DNA of 64,000 nt from Bradyrhizobium sp. (GTDB lineage Bacteria; Pseudomonadota; Alphaproteobacteria; Rhizobiales; Xanthobacteraceae): contig NZ_JACRMG010000020.1 in the NCBI RefSeq assembly GCF_016219575.1, positions 182,536 to 246,535 of the forward strand. The letters are read 5' to 3'. The notes under the pieces were generated by a model that was not told the DNA's origin, did no database searches, and saw nothing but the letters and a program-made list of their open reading frames with translations. Shown here in pieces: positions 37,640 to 44,951 of this stretch; the first letter of the stretch is position 1; every line of letters starts with the position of its first letter. A program made the translations under genes and the position numbers.

Positions 37640-38149
37640 ATGTCCTGGAATCACGGCGGCTGCCTTTGCGGCGCGCTTCGCTACGCAACCGCCGCCAAGC
37701 CGCTGCGCGTGACGTTCTGCCATTGCAAATTCTGCCAGCGGGCGACCGGGTCGGCGTACATGGTGGAGCCGATCTTCGAGAGAACGAATTTCGCGATGAC
37801 GGCGGGAACTCCCGCGATCTATGCCCTGGCCTCGAAAGGCAGCGGCAAGCGGGTCAGCATCAATTTCTGTGCAACCTGCGGCACTAGGCTGTTTCTGGCA
37901 TTCGAGCGTTTCCCGGACATTCTCGGTGTCTATGGCGGAACGTTCGACGATCCGGACTGGTTCGAGCGGACGCCGCTGACGTCGCGGCACATCTTCCTCG
38001 ACTCCGCCCGGCAGGGGACGATCATCCCCGCCGGCGTCCGCGCATATCGTGAGCACACGATGCTCAACGATGGAACGCCGGTCGAGCCCGTCATTTTCGA
38101 ACAGCCGCACGAGATCGGGAAGCGATCCACCGGGAGCGCCTGGCGCTAA
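37640..38149 (+). CDS. GFA/CENP-V family zinc protein
   Basis: A 169-residue protein of the glutathione-dependent formaldehyde-activating (GFA, Mss4-like) family. Zinc ligands are in GGCLCGALRY, CHCKFCQRATGS and NFCATCGTRLFL, the full set for the fold. Most members of this length have no proven enzyme activity, so formaldehyde activation is only a family label. GGAGA precedes the ATG at 37640. Confidence 0.88.
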   Translation: MSWNHGGCLCGALRYATAAKPLRVTFCHCKFCQRATGSAYMVEPIFERTNFAMTAGTPAIYALASKGSGKRVSINFCATCGTRLFLAFERFPDILGVYGGTFDDPDWFERTPLTSRHIFLDSARQGTIIPAGVRAYREHTMLNDGTPVEPVIFEQPHEIGKRSTGSAWR

Positions 38150-38161
38150 AACGCCGCACCC

Positions 38162-38632
38162 TCAATTCAATCGATAGATCGACCAGTTGAGAGCGGTCGC
38201 AAACGCGACCCATGCGGCATAGGGCACGAACAACAGCGCAGCGACGCGATCGGCGCGCCATTGCAGCACGATGAACGCGGCGATCGCCGTGAGCATGGCG
38301 ACGATGATGCCGAGTGCGAGGCCAATGCGGTGCATGCCGAAGAAGGCCGGCGACCACAGGAAATTCAACGCCATCTGCGCTACCCAGGCCGCCATGGCCG
38401 GGCCGCGCGGATCGCGCGACCAGGCTCTGGCGCCGGCGACGCCAATGCAGACATAAAGCCCGAGCCATACCGGCGCGAACACATAGTTCGGCGGATTGAA
38501 TGCGGGCTTGTTCAGCGCGGAATACCAGCCGCCGGGGGTGTTGACATAGCCGAGCAAGAGCCCGGCGAGCACCACGCCGCCGACGAAGAGCATCAGGGTC
38601 TTCCAGCCCGTCTGGTCATTGCCACGCGTCAT
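38162..38632 (-). CDS. tspO: TspO/MBR family membrane protein
   Basis: A 156-residue five-helix membrane protein that binds porphyrins and responds to light and oxygen in related bacteria. Characteristic parts are NTPGGWYSALNKPAFNPPNYVFAPVWLGLYV (residues about 31-61) and ALNFLWSPAFFGMH, a conserved tryptophan-rich site. The start at 38632 (MTRGNDQTGW) is supported because a partial copy of the gene begins at the same place. That copy, with its upstream region, lies at 43209-43470 beside rpoE. Confidence 0.92.
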   Translation of the reverse strand: MTRGNDQTGWKTLMLFVGGVVLAGLLLGYVNTPGGWYSALNKPAFNPPNYVFAPVWLGLYVCIGVAGARAWSRDPRGPAMAAWVAQMALNFLWSPAFFGMHRIGLALGIIVAMLTAIAAFIVLQWRADRVAALLFVPYAAWVAFATALNWSIYRLN

Positions 38633-38708
38633 TCCCTGATAACGTGCCCCGCGGGCCCGCAGATCACTGCTTGCCGGATTTTTCCGCTTCCAGTGAGCCG
38701 ATGGCGGA

Positions 38709-39545
38709 CTAGTCGTCAAACAACTTTAATCTAAATTTGTAGCTCAGGCCGAGTTTGGCGGTGAGTTGGTTTTCATCGCCTGCTTTGACAATCGGAGAAG
38801 CCGCGGCGTCTCCGATCAACCTTTCATAATAGGCCAAGCCGACCAGAGCCCATTGCTCAGTTAGCTCGTATCGACCGGAAACTTCCAGACCGGCGCCTTT
38901 GATCCCGCCGCCCGGGCTGTATGCGCCGAGTCCTGATCGAGCCGATTCGGCCGGCGTCACACCAAAGTATGTCCTCATGTACTCACTCGTCGCGAAGCTC
39001 GCGCGAGGCCCTATCGCAAATTCGGTTACTGCACTTGGGCGGAATCTAAGATCAAGACCGGTCTCAGCGACCATGCCGCTATGACCGCCAAATCCGTAAC
39101 GCACCGCCAGCCACGGCCGAAACAAGCTCCATTGATATGCGATCCTGCCACCGAGTTCATATGCAGCGTCGATATTGCCAAGGCCGCGCAGTTCCGGCTG
39201 GTCGTCGCTATCGCGCTTGTACACATATCGAAAGGAGGGACCGATGGAAAAGCCCTCAGCCGCGCGCTCCTTCTTTACGTCGCCGATGCCGGGAAGCCAC
39301 AGGTAGTGAAGGGTGAAGAATCCGGTGGGGTTGAATTCGTACCCCTTCGCTCCTTCGTAGGCTGGCCGCATTGCTCCGCCTGCCCCGATTTCGAGGACAA
39401 TGTCATACGGCCGAACGGGCGCGGCGTCACCTGTGGGAAGTGGCGACTGCGGAGCGGGCTCATCGGCCGCCGGCGCCTCTCCCGTGAGAAATACGCTGAA
39501 AGCGAGGGCCATCAAACGCAGCCGGGCTTTGTTGGATTTAGTCAT
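38709..39545 (-). CDS. MipA/OmpV family outer-membrane protein
   Basis: A 278-residue beta-barrel protein. A signal peptide (LRLMALAFSVFLTGEAPAA) precedes strands with alternating aromatic residues, for example DIVLEIGAGGAMRPAYEGAKGY and YRYVYKRD-like FRYVYKRDSDDQ. The C-terminal strand LGLSYKFRLKLF ends with aromatic and hydrophobic residues, as needed for barrel insertion. MipA/OmpV proteins act as scaffolds for murein enzymes or as small porins. Start 39545 (ATG) is preferred over a GTG seven codons upstream. Confidence 0.82.
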   Translation of the reverse strand: MTKSNKARLRLMALAFSVFLTGEAPAADEPAPQSPLPTGDAAPVRPYDIVLEIGAGGAMRPAYEGAKGYEFNPTGFFTLHYLWLPGIGDVKKERAAEGFSIGPSFRYVYKRDSDDQPELRGLGNIDAAYELGGRIAYQWSLFRPWLAVRYGFGGHSGMVAETGLDLRFRPSAVTEFAIGPRASFATSEYMRTYFGVTPAESARSGLGAYSPGGGIKGAGLEVSGRYELTEQWALVGLAYYERLIGDAAASPIVKAGDENQLTAKLGLSYKFRLKLFDD

Positions 39546-39792
39546 CGATTTACAGAACCAGACCACATACGAGTTCGACCAATATAATACTGCTCCTGAT
39601 TAATCAATTTACTCGCATGTTAGCGACTTCGTTCCGTCGGCAAAGCGCGGCATGGCATAACTTGCATGTCGCGCCAAAGCCCCGAGATTGTAAACGAAGC
39701 TGTTACGACGTTGAGCTGAGCGCTTCGGTTTCAGATCGAAGCCGTTGTCCAATGGCAGATAAGCCGGATGCTACTCAGAAGCCGGCGCTTTC

Positions 39793-39831
39793 CAGCCAGT
39801 CAAAGCGCGCTTGCTACGCCCTGACTGGCTG
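39793..39831. other. Ten-base perfect inverted repeat after the fasciclin gene
   Basis: CAGCCAGTCA and TGACTGGCTG form a perfect stem with a 19-base loop. It lies 24 bases downstream of the fasciclin stop codon. There is no T run, so it may be an mRNA 3'-end hairpin rather than a classical terminator. Confidence 0.5.
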
Positions 39832-39854
39832 CCTCCGTTGTAGCTCGACAATTG

Positions 39855-40331
39855 TCACTTCGGCAGCAGCACCTTGTCGATGACGTGAATCACACCATTA
39901 TCTGCAATGATGTCGGCCTTTACTACACGCGCGTTGTTCACGCGCACGCCATGCTTGCCGTTGACGTGGACCTGGCCCCCTTCGACCGTTGTCGCTGCGG
40001 TTGTCTTGCCTGCGAGGTCCGCGGCCATGACTTTTCCGGGCACAACGTGATAGGTGAGTATCTTGACGAGCTTGCCCTTGTTCTCTGGCTTGAGCAGACT
40101 TTTCACCGTCCCCTTGGGCAACTTCTTGAAGGCAGCATCGGTCGGCGCGAAGACGGTAAATGGCCCCGGGCTCTTCAACGTTCCGACAAGGTCCGCCGCC
40201 TTGACAGCTGCAACGAGTGTCTTGAACGAACCGGCAGCAATGGCCGTGTCAACGATATCGGCGGCTTTCGATCCCGACGTTGACACGATCAGGGCGAGCG
40301 CCCCTGCGGCGAGCAGCTTTACGAGTTTCAT
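39855..40331 (-). CDS. Exported fasciclin domain protein
   Basis: A 158-residue protein: a signal peptide (MKLVKLLAAGALALIVSTSGSKA) and one FAS1 domain. Both FAS1 motifs are visible: FTVFAPTDAAFKKL (H1 box, residues about 62-75) and the C-terminal NGVIHVIDKVLLP (H2 box), with a YHVVPG segment between. Such proteins are secreted or surface adhesins and are often induced by stress. The promoter at 40440-40465 has the same form as that of rpoE, so it probably belongs to the ChrR-controlled regulon. Confidence 0.9.
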   Translation of the reverse strand: MKLVKLLAAGALALIVSTSGSKAADIVDTAIAAGSFKTLVAAVKAADLVGTLKSPGPFTVFAPTDAAFKKLPKGTVKSLLKPENKGKLVKILTYHVVPGKVMAADLAGKTTAATTVEGGQVHVNGKHGVRVNNARVVKADIIADNGVIHVIDKVLLPK

Positions 40332-40439
40332 AGTCTCGGATCCTCTGGCGATTGGGTTGGAAGCGTTCGACCTCAGGGCGGTCGAGCCGCGAATGGTGCT
40401 AGTCATGCCGTGAGATTCAGAACGAACTCACGGAACTGT

Positions 40440-40465
40440 AACGACGCTGCCGATAGATTGGATCA
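40440..40465 (-). promoter_or_regulatory. ECF (RpoE/ChrR type) promoter of the fasciclin gene
   Basis: On the minus strand TGATCC at 40465-40460 is followed after exactly 16 bases by CGTT at 40443-40440. The spacing and both boxes equal those before rpoE, folE and the second ECF sigma gene. The predicted transcript start is about 100 bases before the fasciclin start codon. Confidence 0.7.
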
Positions 40466-40776
40466 CAACCATCGCACATACTGTGAATGGGTCGATTGGA
40501 TGCTTTTCGGATTGCTATGCGTCTCTCTTCAGGAACTTTCCGAGCTGGCGGCAGAAAATCGGACTCGCGTCAGGAACACTTTCAGTTTTTTGACGGTTCT
40601 GAGACATCAACGGTCTCATGAGCGAAGCTGCCTTTTCTGCACTTTCGCGCATGCCCTCAAATTGAGGCGGCGGGCATGCTTGCCAAAAAACACAAGTGCT
40701 CTGCAATTTCGGCAAATGATCCAGCCAATTGATGCGCTTCGAGTATCTCACGCTCGCGATCATGGCGAACTGCACG
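40466..40776. other. Intergenic, AT-richer segment without a supported gene
   Basis: About 310 bases between DUF2177 and the fasciclin promoter. Open frames exist on both strands (the longest on the minus strand overlaps the end of the DUF2177 gene), but they have no start signals or family resemblance. Base composition is less GC-rich than the flanks. Confidence 0.4.
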
Positions 40777-41184
40777 CTATTCGAGGGGTGCAAAGCACCT
40801 TACCGCAATGAAGCCAGCCACGGATGCCAGAGCCGTTATAAAGGTGCCCCAAACCATATCGACGATAGTGATTACAAGAGGCCATCGGCTCAGTGTCGCA
40901 AGATTCGTCAGGTCATAAGTGGCATATGCAACTAGCCCAAGCAGCCCGCCTAACAATGATGCGGAGACCCATCCGCCATTCCTGGCCGCGGGCATGATCG
41001 CAAATACAACGATCCCGACGAAATAGATTGAGTAGAACGCGGCCGCTGCAAATAGATTCGGTTTGTCCGCGAGCAAATCCCCCAGTGAGTTCCTGTAGAA
41101 CCCCATGGCACGACTAAGCCAGATGTAATCCACGGCCAGGAAAACGACCGCCGTCACGGCATAAGCCATTATATAGCGGATCAT
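40777..41184 (-). CDS. DUF2177 family membrane protein
   Basis: A 135-residue protein with four hydrophobic segments, beginning YIMAYAVTAVVFLAVDYIWLSR and with YSIYFVGIVVFAIMPA and GLVAYATYDLTNLATL, the conserved DUF2177 core. In Rhodobacter a DUF2177 gene belongs to the RpoE-ChrR singlet-oxygen regulon. It follows folE on the same strand. An ATG at 41283 overlaps the folE stop as ATGA and would add 33 residues; the start at 41184 fits family length better. It may be co-transcribed from the folE promoter. Confidence 0.8.
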   Translation of the reverse strand: MIRYIMAYAVTAVVFLAVDYIWLSRAMGFYRNSLGDLLADKPNLFAAAAFYSIYFVGIVVFAIMPAARNGGWVSASLLGGLLGLVAYATYDLTNLATLSRWPLVITIVDMVWGTFITALASVAGFIAVRCFAPLE

Positions 41185-41279
41185 ATCGTGATCTCTTGGC
41201 TTCTCGTCGCGGGGGATATTGAGATTCCGAAGAACGGCTGCAATAAACATGCGAACAGGAATGATTGCATTCGTAAGAG

Positions 41280-41885
41280 TCATTCTTTGGTCATAGCCAA
41301 GAATTCCTGACGAGTTGCGGAGTTATCGCGAAAGCAGCCAAACATGCAGCTTGTCACCATTTCCGCTCCAACCTTGTGGACGCCCCGGCTCGACATGCAG
41401 TGATGAACAGCCTTTAACACGACTCCAACGCCTTGGGGCTGCAGGACTTGCTGGACGGCCGAAGCGATCTCCGAAGTCATCCGCTCCTGGATCTGCAGTC
41501 GTTTGGCATAGGCATCGACAACGCGCGCCAGCTTGGAAAGGCCGACGACGCGGCCACTGGGAACGTAAGCCACCCAGGCCTGACCGACGATCGGTGCGAG
41601 ATGATGCTCGCAATGGCTTTCGAAGGCTATTCCACGGAGAATGATCATTTCCTCGTAGCCGCCGGTTTCGTCGAAGGTCTTGTCCAGAATCGCCAGAGGG
41701 TCCTGTTCGTAACCGGCAAAATACTCGCGAAAAGCCCGCGCGGCCCTGGACGGGGTTTCAATCAATCCTGGGCGATCGGGATTCTCTCCAGCCCAGCGAA
41801 TGATCGTCCGGAATGCGGCCTCGGCTTCTTCACGAGAAGGCGGGCTGATGGCTTGCTGAGACAAGTCATTGATTTGAATATTCAC
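41280..41885 (-). CDS. folE: GTP cyclohydrolase I
   Basis: A 201-residue GTP cyclohydrolase I, which turns GTP into dihydroneopterin triphosphate for folate and other pterins. Zinc and active-site residues are in ESHCEHHLAPIVGQAWVAYVP (residues about 88-110) and VLKAVHHCMSSRGV; QERMTSEIA and LSKLARVVDAYAKRLQIQE are also typical. GTG at 41885 follows AAGGAAA. It has an ECF-type promoter and a terminator-like leader hairpin, and it is next to stress genes rather than folate genes, so a stress-linked extra copy is likely. Confidence 0.92.
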   Translation of the reverse strand: MNIQINDLSQQAISPPSREEAEAAFRTIIRWAGENPDRPGLIETPSRAARAFREYFAGYEQDPLAILDKTFDETGGYEEMIILRGIAFESHCEHHLAPIVGQAWVAYVPSGRVVGLSKLARVVDAYAKRLQIQERMTSEIASAVQQVLQPQGVGVVLKAVHHCMSSRGVHKVGAEMVTSCMFGCFRDNSATRQEFLAMTKE

Positions 41886-41964
41886 CTCGCGTTTCCTTCT
41901 CAATTCGCATGCGGGGCCTTGAGCATTCGATTCGTGGCAAGCGATGGACTTTGTTTGCCTTTAG

Positions 41965-42001
41965 AAAAAGTTCCCCGGTCGAGGGGGCTTATCGACCGGG
42001 G
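41965..42001 (-). terminator. Terminator-like hairpin in the folE leader
   Basis: On the minus strand CCCCGGTCGA, a nine-base loop, TCGACCGGGG, then AAC and five T in a row. The ten-base perfect GC-rich stem plus T run is an intrinsic terminator form. It lies after the predicted folE promoter (42054-42079) and before the folE start, so it could attenuate folE. It could also end terC transcription arriving from upstream. Confidence 0.6.
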
Positions 42002-42053
42002 ATTTACCGGGGATGGGGGTGCAGCGGCGACGCTGCAGTCCCGGCAGCAATTA

Positions 42054-42079
42054 AACGAGACCAAGCGAAAATTGGATCA
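42054..42079 (-). promoter_or_regulatory. ECF (RpoE/ChrR type) promoter before folE-DUF2177
   Basis: Minus strand TGATCC at 42079-42074, spacer of 16 bases, CGTT at 42057-42054. It is identical in form to the promoter of rpoE. It gives a leader of about 160 bases that contains the hairpin at 41965-42001. Confidence 0.7.
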
Positions 42080-42317
42080 CAGGAAAAGAACAAAATTCCC
42101 GAGGTGGAGAATCTTGGTTATGCGCCGCTCGCGATAACGGCCGGCGTGTTCTCTATGGCGTTTCCGGCGATCGAATCTTTGGATGTCTACACACGATTGA
42201 GTGGCTATGGAAACTATCGCGACTCATCACGCCGCTGCACCTGGCCCGCGGACCGCGCCCTGTCCTGCTCCGGCGACATTAGGACGTGCTGGCTGCGAGG
42301 CGTGGATAAGTTGGATG

Positions 42318-43103
42318 TCAGCGGGCCTCAGATTGTTCCGAGGGCGCTTCGTCGCGCATCCTCTGTGCCGTGAGTCTCTGCCGGGCCCGCCGGTCGAGCA
42401 TTTTCAGTCCTTCGACCAATGCCGAGAACGCCATGGCAGCATAGATGTAGCCCTTCGGCACATGGGCGCCAAAGCCCTCCGCTATCAGCGCCATACCGAT
42501 CACCATCAAGAAGGCGAGCGCAAGCATGACGATTGTCGGATTTGTACTGATGAAGTTGGAGAGCGGAGTGGCTGCCATCAGCATCACCAGAACGGCAACC
42601 ACGACTGCGATGACCATGATCGGGACGTGGTCGGTCATTCCGACCGCGGTAATGATGCTGTCAATGGAGAATACCAGATCGAGGAGCACGATCTGGCCTA
42701 GTGCGGCAGCATAACCCAGTTGCGCGGCCCCGGATTCGAACAAGTCGGGGGTGGGATGCGGATCGACTCGATGATGAATTTCCCTGGTCGCCTTCCAGAC
42801 CAGGAACAATCCCCCCGCTATCAGGATCAGATCGCGCCATGAGAACTCCTGACCGAACATACTGAAGATAGGTGTCGTCAGACGCACAATGAATGCGATG
42901 GTACCAAGCAGGAGAAGGCGGAGGATGAGCGCCAAACCGATACCAATACGACGCGCGCCCGCGCGTTGATGCTCAGGCAGCTTGTTCGTTAGAATGGCGA
43001 TAAAAATGAGATTATCGATCCCAAGCACTACCTCCATTGCGATGAGCATCGCGAGGGCGGCCCAGGCTGTCGGATCGAAGGCCAATGCAATCAGCGCGTC
43101 CAC
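42318..43103 (-). CDS. TerC family membrane protein
   Basis: A 261-residue membrane protein of the TerC family (tellurium-resistance-like, now linked to metal-ion export such as manganese or calcium). The family motif MEVVLGIDNLIFIAILTNKLP (residues about 24-44) and the second acidic helix LLDLVFSIDSIITAVGM are both present with the key Asp residues. The GTG at 43103 is the most likely start, matching homologues that begin DALIALA; the frame upstream runs toward the tspO fragment and is not conserved. No ECF promoter was seen before it. Confidence 0.85.
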   Translation of the reverse strand: MDALIALAFDPTAWAALAMLIAMEVVLGIDNLIFIAILTNKLPEHQRAGARRIGIGLALILRLLLLGTIAFIVRLTTPIFSMFGQEFSWRDLILIAGGLFLVWKATREIHHRVDPHPTPDLFESGAAQLGYAAALGQIVLLDLVFSIDSIITAVGMTDHVPIMVIAVVVAVLVMLMAATPLSNFISTNPTIVMLALAFLMVIGMALIAEGFGAHVPKGYIYAAMAFSALVEGLKMLDRRARQRLTAQRMRDEAPSEQSEAR

Positions 43104-43208
43104 GGGAGCACCATCATACGTCTTCGAGCCACGAAGCTTTCCGCCGGCATCGGTGGTCGCGAACTCGACTGAATCGTGGCAAGCAGCGCATCTGGCACTT
43201 GCCGGACG

Positions 43209-43405
43209 ATCGTCTGTTTGCACACATAGGGCACGAGCCATAACAGCGCGAACACATAGTTCGGCGGATTGAAGGCGTGCCTATTCAACGCGGCGTACCA
43301 GTCGCCCGGCGTGTTGGCATAGCCGGGCATTAGCCCGGCGAGCACCACGCCGCAGACGAAGAGCAGCAGGGTGTTCCAGCCGGTCTTGCTATTGCCTTGC
43401 GTCAT
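43209..43405 (-). pseudogene. Truncated tspO copy
   Basis: From 43405 the minus strand reads MTQGNSKTGWNTLLLFVCGVV and continues to NPPNYVFALLWLVPYVC, which matches the first 60-65 residues of the intact TspO at 38162-38632. After that the homology stops and the frame runs into unrelated residues, so most of the membrane bundle is missing. The homology extends upstream of the start codon as far as the rpoE promoter. Confidence 0.85.
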
Positions 43406-43468
43406 TTCCCTCATAACGCGCCTCGGTGGCCCGCAGATCACCGCCCGCCGGATTTTTGTTGGTTCCGG

Positions 43469-43494
43469 TGATCCGGTCCGGCTTTCCCTTCGTT
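43469..43494 (+). promoter_or_regulatory. ECF promoter of rpoE-chrR (autoregulatory)
   Basis: TGATCC at 43469-43474, a 16-base spacer and CGTT at 43491-43494. The -35 TGATC element is known for RpoE/ChrR-type (ECF11) sigma factors, which usually transcribe their own operon. The predicted start lies a few bases before the sigma gene. Confidence 0.75.
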
Positions 43495-43516
43495 GCTGCG
43501 AACGGAAAGTATGAAG

Positions 43517-44161
43517 ATGTCGGTATTGCTGCAGCGGCAAATCTCGGGGCATGCTAGGCGATCGGGATCGATCGCGAAGAGATGGCCGCGGGTGAAGGAA
43601 AGACCTGAAATCGCAGTGGATTGGGCCGGCCTGATCGGGCAAATCGCCTTGCGCAGGGATCGCGAGGCCTACCGGCGGCTGTTCGAGTTCTTTGCTCCGC
43701 GCATCAAGGGATACCTGATGCGGACCGGCTCGAGCGAAGCCGAGGCGGAGGAGATCGCACAGGAGGCCATGATCGCGCTGTGGCGCAAGGCCGACAGGTT
43801 CGATCCGGCGACGTCGGGCGCGGTGGCCTGGATTTTCACCATCGCGCGCAACTTGCGGATCGATGCCGTGCGCCGCGGCCGTCGCGCCGAGCGGATGCTG
43901 CAGGTGGTCGAGGCGGAATACCTGCCCGAGCCGGTCGAGAGCACGGAATCGGCCTTCAGCCGCAGCCAGGAGGCCGGTCACGTCGAGTTCGCCCTGCAGC
44001 GCCTGCCGGCGCAGCAATCCGAAGTCATCCGGCTATCGTATCTGGAGGAGAGACCGCATTCCGAGATTGCCGAATTGCTCGGCATTCCCCTGGGGACGGT
44101 CAAGTCGCGGGTTCGCCTGGCAATGAGCCGTCTCAGAGAGCTGTTGGACGTTTTGAAATGA
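43517..44161 (+). CDS. rpoE: ECF sigma factor, RpoE/ChrR group
   Basis: A sigma factor of about 214 residues with only regions 2 and 4. Region 2 includes YRRLFEFFAPRIKGYLMRTGSS, EEIAQEAMIALWRKADRFDP and WIFTIARNLRIDAVRR. Region 4 ends LPAQQSEVIRLSYLEERPHSEIAELLGIPLGTVKSRVRLAMSRLRELL. Its partner ChrR overlaps the stop codon. The start is uncertain: ATG 43517 has GGAAAG at good distance, ATG 43511 is also in frame, and GTG 43592 would match usual family length. In Rhodobacter this sigma factor drives the singlet-oxygen response. Confidence 0.9.
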   Translation: MSVLLQRQISGHARRSGSIAKRWPRVKERPEIAVDWAGLIGQIALRRDREAYRRLFEFFAPRIKGYLMRTGSSEAEAEEIAQEAMIALWRKADRFDPATSGAVAWIFTIARNLRIDAVRRGRRAERMLQVVEAEYLPEPVESTESAFSRSQEAGHVEFALQRLPAQQSEVIRLSYLEERPHSEIAELLGIPLGTVKSRVRLAMSRLRELLDVLK

Positions 44162-44808
44162 CGATAGAGCATCATCCCCCCGAGGAACTCCTCGCCCGCT
44201 TCGCGGCAGGCCGGCTCGATCAGGCCGAGCATATCGTGATGTCCGCGCATGTCTCGATGTGCGTACGCTGCCGGCGCTTCGTCGCCGCCTTTGAGCGGCT
44301 CGGCGGCGCAGCGCTCGAAGCCGCCGAGCCGGCCGCGCTCGCTGCCGGCGCCTTCGATGCCGTGATGGCGCGGATCGGGGGCGGTGAAGCTGCTTCGCCC
44401 GCACCCGCCGTTCCGCGGCCGCGCCGCGCCGACGATGCGGGCTTGCCGAAAGTGCTGGACCTCTACGACATCGGGCGGGTCAGGCGCATCGCGCCGGGCC
44501 TCAGCATGCGGCCGATCATGATCCCCGGCGCCGGGAAATCCCGGGCGTTCCTGCTCAGGTCTGAGCCGGGGACGCGCATGCTGGAGCATACGCATACGGA
44601 GACCGAGCTGACCTGCGTGCTTGAGGGCAGCTTCAGCCACGAGGGCGGCCATTTCGGTCCCGGCGATTTCGACCTCGGGGACGACACGATCGACCACCGG
44701 CCCATCGTCGGCGCCGACATGCCCTGTGTCTGTCTGGTGGCGATGAGCGGCAAGCTGCGCATCAACGGCCTTCTGGGAAGGCTGATCGAGCCCTTCATTC
44801 GCCTCTGA
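44158..44808 (+). CDS. chrR: ChrR-type zinc anti-sigma factor with cupin domain
   Basis: A 216-residue anti-sigma factor. The N-terminal zinc-binding domain has EHHPPEELLARFAAGRLD and SAHVSMCVRCRRF (H-x3-C-x2-C), the sigma-binding site. The C-terminal cupin domain carries the second metal site, EHTHTETELTCVLEGSFSHEGGHFGPGDF, with the His, Glu and His ligands. In R. sphaeroides ChrR holds RpoE inactive until singlet oxygen or organic peroxide acts through the cupin. The ATG overlaps the rpoE stop (ATGA), so the pair is translationally coupled. Confidence 0.9.
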   Translation: MTIEHHPPEELLARFAAGRLDQAEHIVMSAHVSMCVRCRRFVAAFERLGGAALEAAEPAALAAGAFDAVMARIGGGEAASPAPAVPRPRRADDAGLPKVLDLYDIGRVRRIAPGLSMRPIMIPGAGKSRAFLLRSEPGTRMLEHTHTETELTCVLEGSFSHEGGHFGPGDFDLGDDTIDHRPIVGADMPCVCLVAMSGKLRINGLLGRLIEPFIRL

Positions 44809-44827
44809 GGCCTGCGGTCGAACTCTG

Positions 44828-44860
44828 TATTCACCTCTCCCCGGCGGGGAGAGGTGAATA
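44828..44860. terminator. Perfect 15-base-stem hairpin after chrR
   Basis: TATTCACCTCTCCCC-GGC-GGGGAGAGGTGAATA is an exact palindrome with a three-base loop, 20 bases after the chrR stop. It lacks a T tail but is likely to mark or protect the end of the rpoE-chrR transcript. It relates to repeat family G. Confidence 0.6.
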
Positions 44861-44901
44861 CCGTTGCCGGTCGACCGGCGCACGAGACTCAAGAGCGACA
44901 C

Positions 44902-44927
44902 TGATCCAAACGCACCGCGGCGTCGTT
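44902..44927 (+). promoter_or_regulatory. ECF (RpoE/ChrR type) promoter of the second sigma gene
   Basis: TGATCC at 44902-44907, exactly 16 bases, CGTT at 44924-44927. The ATG at 44952 follows with GAGGGG in a short leader. This suggests that RpoE switches on the second sigma factor. Confidence 0.7.
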
Positions 44928-44951
44928 TCCTGAATCGAAAGAGGGGACGCC

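Noticed and set aside
39617..39883. An 88-residue plus-strand frame beside the fasciclin gene
   Set aside because: No ribosome-binding site and no family resemblance; it covers a hairpin and the end of the fasciclin gene.
40515..40793. A 92-residue minus-strand frame upstream of the fasciclin promoter
   Set aside because: It overlaps the DUF2177 end, has no convincing start, and its residues match nothing recognisable. Kept as intergenic.
41909..42373. A 154-residue plus-strand frame across the folE leader
   Set aside because: It runs through the hairpin and promoter of folE and into terC, with no start signal.
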